Origin: Deltaproteobacteria bacterium
Lineage (GTDB): Bacteria > Desulfobacterota_D > UBA1144 > Nemesobacterales > N074bin48
Assembly: GCA_004356685.1 (NCBI GenBank)
Contig: SMWS01000160.1
Span: 1-9,313 of the forward strand
Reading direction: 5' to 3'
DNA: 9,313 bases
Below the pieces are notes generated by a model that worked only from the letters and a program-made list of their open reading frames with translations, had not been told where the DNA came from and did not search any database. How positions within the stretch are numbered: the first letter of the stretch is position 1; each line of letters opens with the position of its first letter. Both the position numbers and the translations under genes were made by a program. This document shows, in pieces, positions 6,344 to 9,313 of this stretch.

Positions 6344-6441
6344 TATCCCCACCTTAATCCTCCTCCTTAGAAAGGGGAGGAGACTTTATAAACTTAATTA
6401 TTTTCTTCCCCATAATATGGGGAAGATTAAGAAGGGGAAGA
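6344..6441. repeat. 98-base structured direct repeat, downstream copy
   Basis: This is the second copy of the repeat at 5836-5933, in the same orientation, starting five bases after the nuclease stop codon. The first hairpin (6358-6381 region) has one extra T that forms a bulge. The second is TCTTCCCCAT/ATGGGGAAGA with loop AAT (6404-6426). The end pairing (6346-6358 with 6426-6438) is slightly better than in the other copy because A6429 replaces a G, turning a T-G wobble into T-A. It ends ten bases before the end of the convergent regulator gene, so it could also serve as a shared terminator. Confidence 0.92.
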
Positions 6442-6451
6442 GGTTTGAAGT

Positions 6452-7858
6452 TTAATTATTCGGAAAACTGATATCAAATTCCTCAACTTTTCTTCTAAGA
6501 GTGATTCTATTAATACCAAGCATTCGTGCGGCTTTTGATCGGTTCCATTTGGTCTGGGAAAGGGCTTGTTGAATAAGTGATTTTTCAATTTCCTTAATAG
6601 TATCGCTATACAGATTCTTACTGCCTTCTGATGATTGTAGTTTTGTTGTCACAAGCGTTTGAATATCATCAGATTTTTGGGTTAATATATCGTCTTTAAC
6701 TTTATTACGATTATCAAGCTTTGATATTAAATCATAAGAGGTTAAATAATTTGTTTTTGAAAGCGCAATTGATTTTCTTATTGTATTTTCAAGCTCTCTT
6801 ATATTCCCCGGCCAGTCATATTCAATCAGTTTTTCAATATATTTTTTAGAACAGCCTCTGATATCCTTACCAGCTTGAGTACTGTGACGTCTTGCAAAAC
6901 ACTGGGTAAGCAAAGGGATATCTTCTTTTCTCTCATTAAGAGAAGGGAGATTAATTTCTACGACGTTTAATCTGTAATATAAATCCCCACGAAAAATGTT
7001 TTGCTCGACTAATTCGGGCAAATTTTGATTTGTAGCCGCTATAACCCTCACATTAACTTCCATTTCTTTGTTGCTCCCAAGTTTCTGGAACGTCTGGTTT
7101 TGTAAAACACGCAGCAGCTTTGCCTGAAGTGACAGTGACATATCACCAATTTCATCAAGAAAAATTGTACCGTCATTTGCTTCTTCAAATTTCCCTTTCC
7201 GACTGGTTTCAGCACCTGTAAATGCTCCTTTTTCATGACCAAATAGTTCGGCTTCGAGCAGGGTGTCTGGAATTGCGGCACAGTTAATTATCACAAATGG
7301 TTTTTCCCATCTCTTGCTTACTTTCCATATGGATTCTGCTACTAGGTCTTTGCCGGTCCCGCTGTGGCCTGTTATAAGGACGGGCACATCAACCCTGCCA
7401 ACCTGTCCTATGGTTTTGCAAACTTCCTGAAGCACGGGGGAATCACCCACAATTGCACAGGTAATGCTGCTTCCTTCGATATCACCTGGAAATTCTACTT
7501 TTTTTCCCCTGAGTTCAGTCTGAATACCTATTGCTCTTTTTACAGTATCATTTAATTGTTCTTTATCAAAAGGGCTTATCAGACAGTCAAATGCGCCGAA
7601 TGTCATAGACTCGATAAGATAACGCGAACCTTTTTGAGAGGTAACGACTATTACAAAGTGGTCATCCTTTAATTTGTAAAGATGGTTGATACCTACCGTA
7701 TCTACATCAAGAAATATCACGCCGGCATCGATCTTGGACGTATAGTCATCAAAAACAGTAATATTTATTTCACTGCCAACGAGGTTTTGAATTTCGTTAT
7801 AAAGTTTTTGTTTTTTAGATATTAATGCAATTTTGCTATTTGATAACTTTTTAACCAT
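6452..7858 (-). CDS. Sigma-54-dependent activator (NtrC family) with degenerate receiver domain
   Basis: The protein binds enhancer-like DNA and uses ATP to remodel sigma-54 RNA polymerase. Numbering from an upstream in-frame TTG at 7867, it has a receiver-like domain (about 10-120) and then an AAA+ domain (about 138-380). The AAA+ domain has Walker A GHSGTGKD at 167-174, the sigma-54-contacting loop GAFTGA at 214-219, Walker B TIFLDE at 234-239 and arginines in FRGDLYYR at 292-299. A linker follows, then a Fis-type helix-turn-helix (WNRSKAARMLGINRITLRRK, 441-460). The receiver keeps a central D54 and T76, but the acidic pair at the first strand is replaced by S-K-K (17-19) and the usual Lys before Pro-Phe is Ser98, so normal phosphorylation looks unlikely. 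I chose the ATG at 7858 over the TTG. The gene is divergent from the permease-sat genes, which carry a sigma-54 promoter. Confidence 0.93.
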   Translation of the reverse strand: MVKKLSNSKIALISKKQKLYNEIQNLVGSEINITVFDDYTSKIDAGVIFLDVDTVGINHLYKLKDDHFVIVVTSQKGSRYLIESMTFGAFDCLISPFDKEQLNDTVKRAIGIQTELRGKKVEFPGDIEGSSITCAIVGDSPVLQEVCKTIGQVGRVDVPVLITGHSGTGKDLVAESIWKVSKRWEKPFVIINCAAIPDTLLEAELFGHEKGAFTGAETSRKGKFEEANDGTIFLDEIGDMSLSLQAKLLRVLQNQTFQKLGSNKEMEVNVRVIAATNQNLPELVEQNIFRGDLYYRLNVVEINLPSLNERKEDIPLLTQCFARRHSTQAGKDIRGCSKKYIEKLIEYDWPGNIRELENTIRKSIALSKTNYLTSYDLISKLDNRNKVKDDILTQKSDDIQTLVTTKLQSSEGSKNLYSDTIKEIEKSLIQQALSQTKWNRSKAARMLGINRITLRRKVEEFDISFPNN

Positions 7859-7877
7859 ATGTATCAAAAATATACAT

Positions 7878-7891
7878 ATTGGTTACCCAAT
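7878..7891. promoter_or_regulatory. Inverted repeat, candidate activator binding site
   Basis: ATTGG-TTAC-CCAAT is a perfect five-base inverted repeat in the gap between the regulator and the permease. It is centred about 90 bases upstream of the transcription start predicted from the sigma-54 promoter, a usual distance for enhancer-type sites, and only about 20 bases from the regulator's own start, which would also permit autoregulation. A second, weaker dyad (CAATA, eight bases, TATTG) follows at 7895-7912. The region is AT-rich, so the dyads alone are modest evidence. Confidence 0.4.
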
Positions 7892-7948
7892 GTTCAATAG
7901 TGATATTTATTGTTATTTGTAAGCTACTGTAATTAAAGCAAAAATTTA

Positions 7949-7964
7949 TGGAATCAAATTTGCA
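7949..7964 (+). promoter_or_regulatory. Sigma-54 (-24/-12) promoter for the permease-sat operon
   Basis: TGGAAT-CAAAT-TTGCA fits the consensus TGGCAY-N5-TTGCW with one mismatch. The invariant GG (7950-7951) and GC (7962-7963) are exactly ten bases apart. Transcription would start near 7975, giving a leader of about 58 bases before the permease start. It points towards the permease and sat and lies next to a gene for a sigma-54 activator, which raises its credibility well above a chance match. Confidence 0.65.
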
Positions 7965-8032
7965 ATACAATTTCTAATTTTGTCATTTTAATATTAGTTG
8001 AAAATTTGATTTATTTTATAGGAGCGTAGTAC

Positions 8033-9034
8033 TTGGAACTCTTAATACCACTGGCGATTATTTTATCTGCATTTTTAGCTCTGAATATCGGGGCTAATAA
8101 CTCTGCTGCTGCGATGGCAACAGCTTATGGAGCAGGGGTGCGTACTAAAAGGGAAGCTGTAATTTTAATAGCCATTTTTGCGGTTTTCGGAGCGCTTTTG
8201 GCAGGGGGCCCCGTAGTTGAAACCATTGGAAAAGGTATTGTTCCAGGAGATGTACTTACATCTAATATAACGCTTGTAATAATAGTTTTGGTAATTGCAG
8301 TATTTTTCATAACCTGGGCTAATTATGTCAAGGTTCCAATCGCCACAACTCATGCAATAGTTTGCGCTATTGCCGGGGTTGGACTTTTTGCAAGATCACT
8401 GAATGCCGAGAAATTTTTTGAAATAATTATCTGGTGGGTTTGTGCTCCATTTGTTATGTGGACCATAAACTATTTGCTAGGAAGGTTTTTATATTTTAGA
8501 ACCCTCATGTTTTTGTCTAAAAGGTATTCTGAAAAAAGCATTAATGGCATCCTTACGGTTATGTTAACCATATCAGGCTGTTTTTTAGCGTTTTCTGCTG
8601 GTGCTAATAACTCTGCAAATTCAGTTGGACCTCTTGTGGGTATGGGGCTTCTGACTACAAACACAGGCGCAATACTGGCCGGGGTTGGTATGGCAGTGGG
8701 AGCATTACTGTTTGGCGGCAGAGTAATAGAAACAGTTGGAAAACAGATTACAGAAATTTGTATCTTAAGGGCTATTTCGGTTGAATTTACAGGAGCAGCC
8801 CTGCTTATTACGGCTTCGCTTTTAGGAATTCCAATATCTATGGCGGAAATTATAACTTCTGGTATAATAGGCTTCTCCTGTGCTCAGCACGGGTTTGCTA
8901 TCACAGCGCAGAATAAGCATGTGGTTAAGATAGCGTTTTTTTGGTTTGTAGTACCGTTTGTAGCAGTGGGAGTCAGTTACGGCCTTTCCTCTCTATACTT
9001 TAAGTACGGCACTATAGCAATGTTGAATTTTTAG
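8033..9034 (+). CDS. PiT-family anion permease, probably for sulfate (CysP-like)
   Basis: The 333-residue protein has about nine or ten membrane helices and the internal duplication of the PiT family. The halves share GANNSA (20-25 and 190-195), GG.V.ET.GK (58-67 and 228-237), and a V/I-P-I segment (101-103; 266-268). Phosphate carriers of this family carry GAND in these motifs; here both have Asn for Asp (GANN). Combined with the position 19 bases before sat, this favours a sulfate permease like B. subtilis CysP, which is also a PiT member, although phosphate or another oxyanion is not excluded. Translation starts at TTG 8033, supported by GGAG at 8021-8024. A sigma-54 promoter lies upstream, and it forms an operon with sat. 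Confidence 0.85.
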   Translation: MELLIPLAIILSAFLALNIGANNSAAAMATAYGAGVRTKREAVILIAIFAVFGALLAGGPVVETIGKGIVPGDVLTSNITLVIIVLVIAVFFITWANYVKVPIATTHAIVCAIAGVGLFARSLNAEKFFEIIIWWVCAPFVMWTINYLLGRFLYFRTLMFLSKRYSEKSINGILTVMLTISGCFLAFSAGANNSANSVGPLVGMGLLTTNTGAILAGVGMAVGALLFGGRVIETVGKQITEICILRAISVEFTGAALLITASLLGIPISMAEIITSGIIGFSCAQHGFAITAQNKHVVKIAFFWFVVPFVAVGVSYGLSSLYFKYGTIAMLNF

Positions 9035-9053
9035 ATAAGGAGATTATCAATAA

Positions 9054-9313
9054 ATGAGTGATACAATTGAAGCACATGGCGGAAGCCTTATCAACAGGGT
9101 GTTAGAAGGATCTGAAAGAGAAAAGTGGGTTAGTAAAGCTGATAGTTTAAAAAGTATTACAGCATCTTTTAGGGTTATTACGGATTTAGAATTAATATCC
9201 AATGGCGCAATGAGTCCGCTTGAAGGATTCATGAAAAAAGATGATTATGAAAGCGTAGTCCAGTCAATGAGACTTGCAAATGGTCTCCCGTGGAGCCTGC
9301 CTGTTAAACTTCC
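9054..9313 (+). CDS. sat: Sulfate adenylyltransferase (ATP sulfurylase), N-terminal part
   Basis: The enzyme converts ATP and sulfate to adenosine 5'-phosphosulfate (APS) and pyrophosphate, the first step of sulfate assimilation or dissimilatory reduction. The 86 residues visible match the N-terminal domain of the homo-oligomeric Sat type: HGGSLINR at 8-15, then LELISNGAMSPLEGFMKKDDY at 45-65, and RLANGLPWSLPVKL at the window end. The catalytic QxRN and GRD motifs lie beyond the window. The start ATG at 9054 has AAGGAG (9037-9042) about eleven bases upstream. The gene follows the permease by 19 bases, so the two are co-transcribed. Whether the pathway is assimilatory or dissimilatory depends on genes further right (cysC/cysH versus aprAB). 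Confidence 0.93.
   Translation, partial: MSDTIEAHGGSLINRVLEGSEREKWVSKADSLKSITASFRVITDLELISNGAMSPLEGFMKKDDYESVVQSMRLANGLPWSLPVKL

Noticed and set aside
5836..6441. CRISPR array or classical insertion sequence
   Set aside because: There are only two repeats, about 410 bases apart with a gene between them. There is no transposase, no Cas gene, no regular spacers, and no obvious target-site duplication at the outer edges.
5836..6441. REP/RAYT element
   Set aside because: The hairpin pairs resemble REP-type structure, but the enclosed gene is DUF559, not a Y1 tyrosine (HUH) transposase; no HUH motif is present. Kept only as an analogy.
7975..8032. Riboswitch in the leader of the permease gene
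   Set aside because: The predicted leader is about 58 bases, AT-rich, and shows no stable stem or known aptamer pattern.

Overview
The window is AT-rich chromosomal DNA (roughly one third G+C by eye) from a bacterium. It encodes ZapA and a ZapB-like coiled coil, a sigma-54 enhancer-binding protein, a cytochrome-c-assembly/HemX-like membrane protein, and a sulfate permease candidate next to ATP sulfurylase. Strong Shine-Dalgarno sites occur only in places (before the leftmost gene and before the permease and sat), and TTG starts are used. This mix suggests a Gram-negative-type lineage, possibly anaerobic and sulfur-metabolising (Desulfobacterota/Nitrospirota-like or a related candidate phylum). 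The taxonomy is inference; nothing in the window fixes it.

Left block (1-1236, minus strand): a tight run zapB-like > zapA > 5-formyltetrahydrofolate cyclo-ligase > the first codons of a gene that by position is probably rny (RNase Y). The cyclo-ligase has no usable start codon between the end of zapA and its conserved core. Divergent from this run are prfA (RF1) and then a CcsA/HemX-like membrane protein with an eroded signature motif.

Middle block (3241-5792): about 470 bases between the CcsA-like gene and a small YkvA-domain gene hold the remains of a minus-strand four-helix membrane protein gene, broken by one stop and two frameshifts. Next come the YkvA-domain protein, a GT-B glycosyltransferase-like protein resembling the N-terminal half of plant L-arabinokinase, and divergent pyrE.

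Inserted-looking block (5836-6441): a DUF559 (Vsr-like PD-(D/E)xK) nuclease gene sits between two 98-base direct repeats. Each repeat can fold into an outer stem enclosing two strong hairpins, and the differences between copies largely preserve pairing. It lies between the convergent ends of pyrE and the regulator gene. It looks like a compact nuclease-plus-structured-repeat cassette and is the best candidate for an undescribed system here.

Right block (6452-9313): a sigma-54 activator with a degenerate receiver domain is divergent from a PiT-family permease (probably for sulfate) and sat (ATP sulfurylase, cut by the window end). The 174-base gap between them holds a near-consensus -24/-12 sigma-54 promoter pointing at the permease and, about 90 bases upstream of the predicted transcription start, an inverted repeat suited to be the activator's binding site. 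Together these form a plausible self-contained sulfate-uptake/activation regulon.
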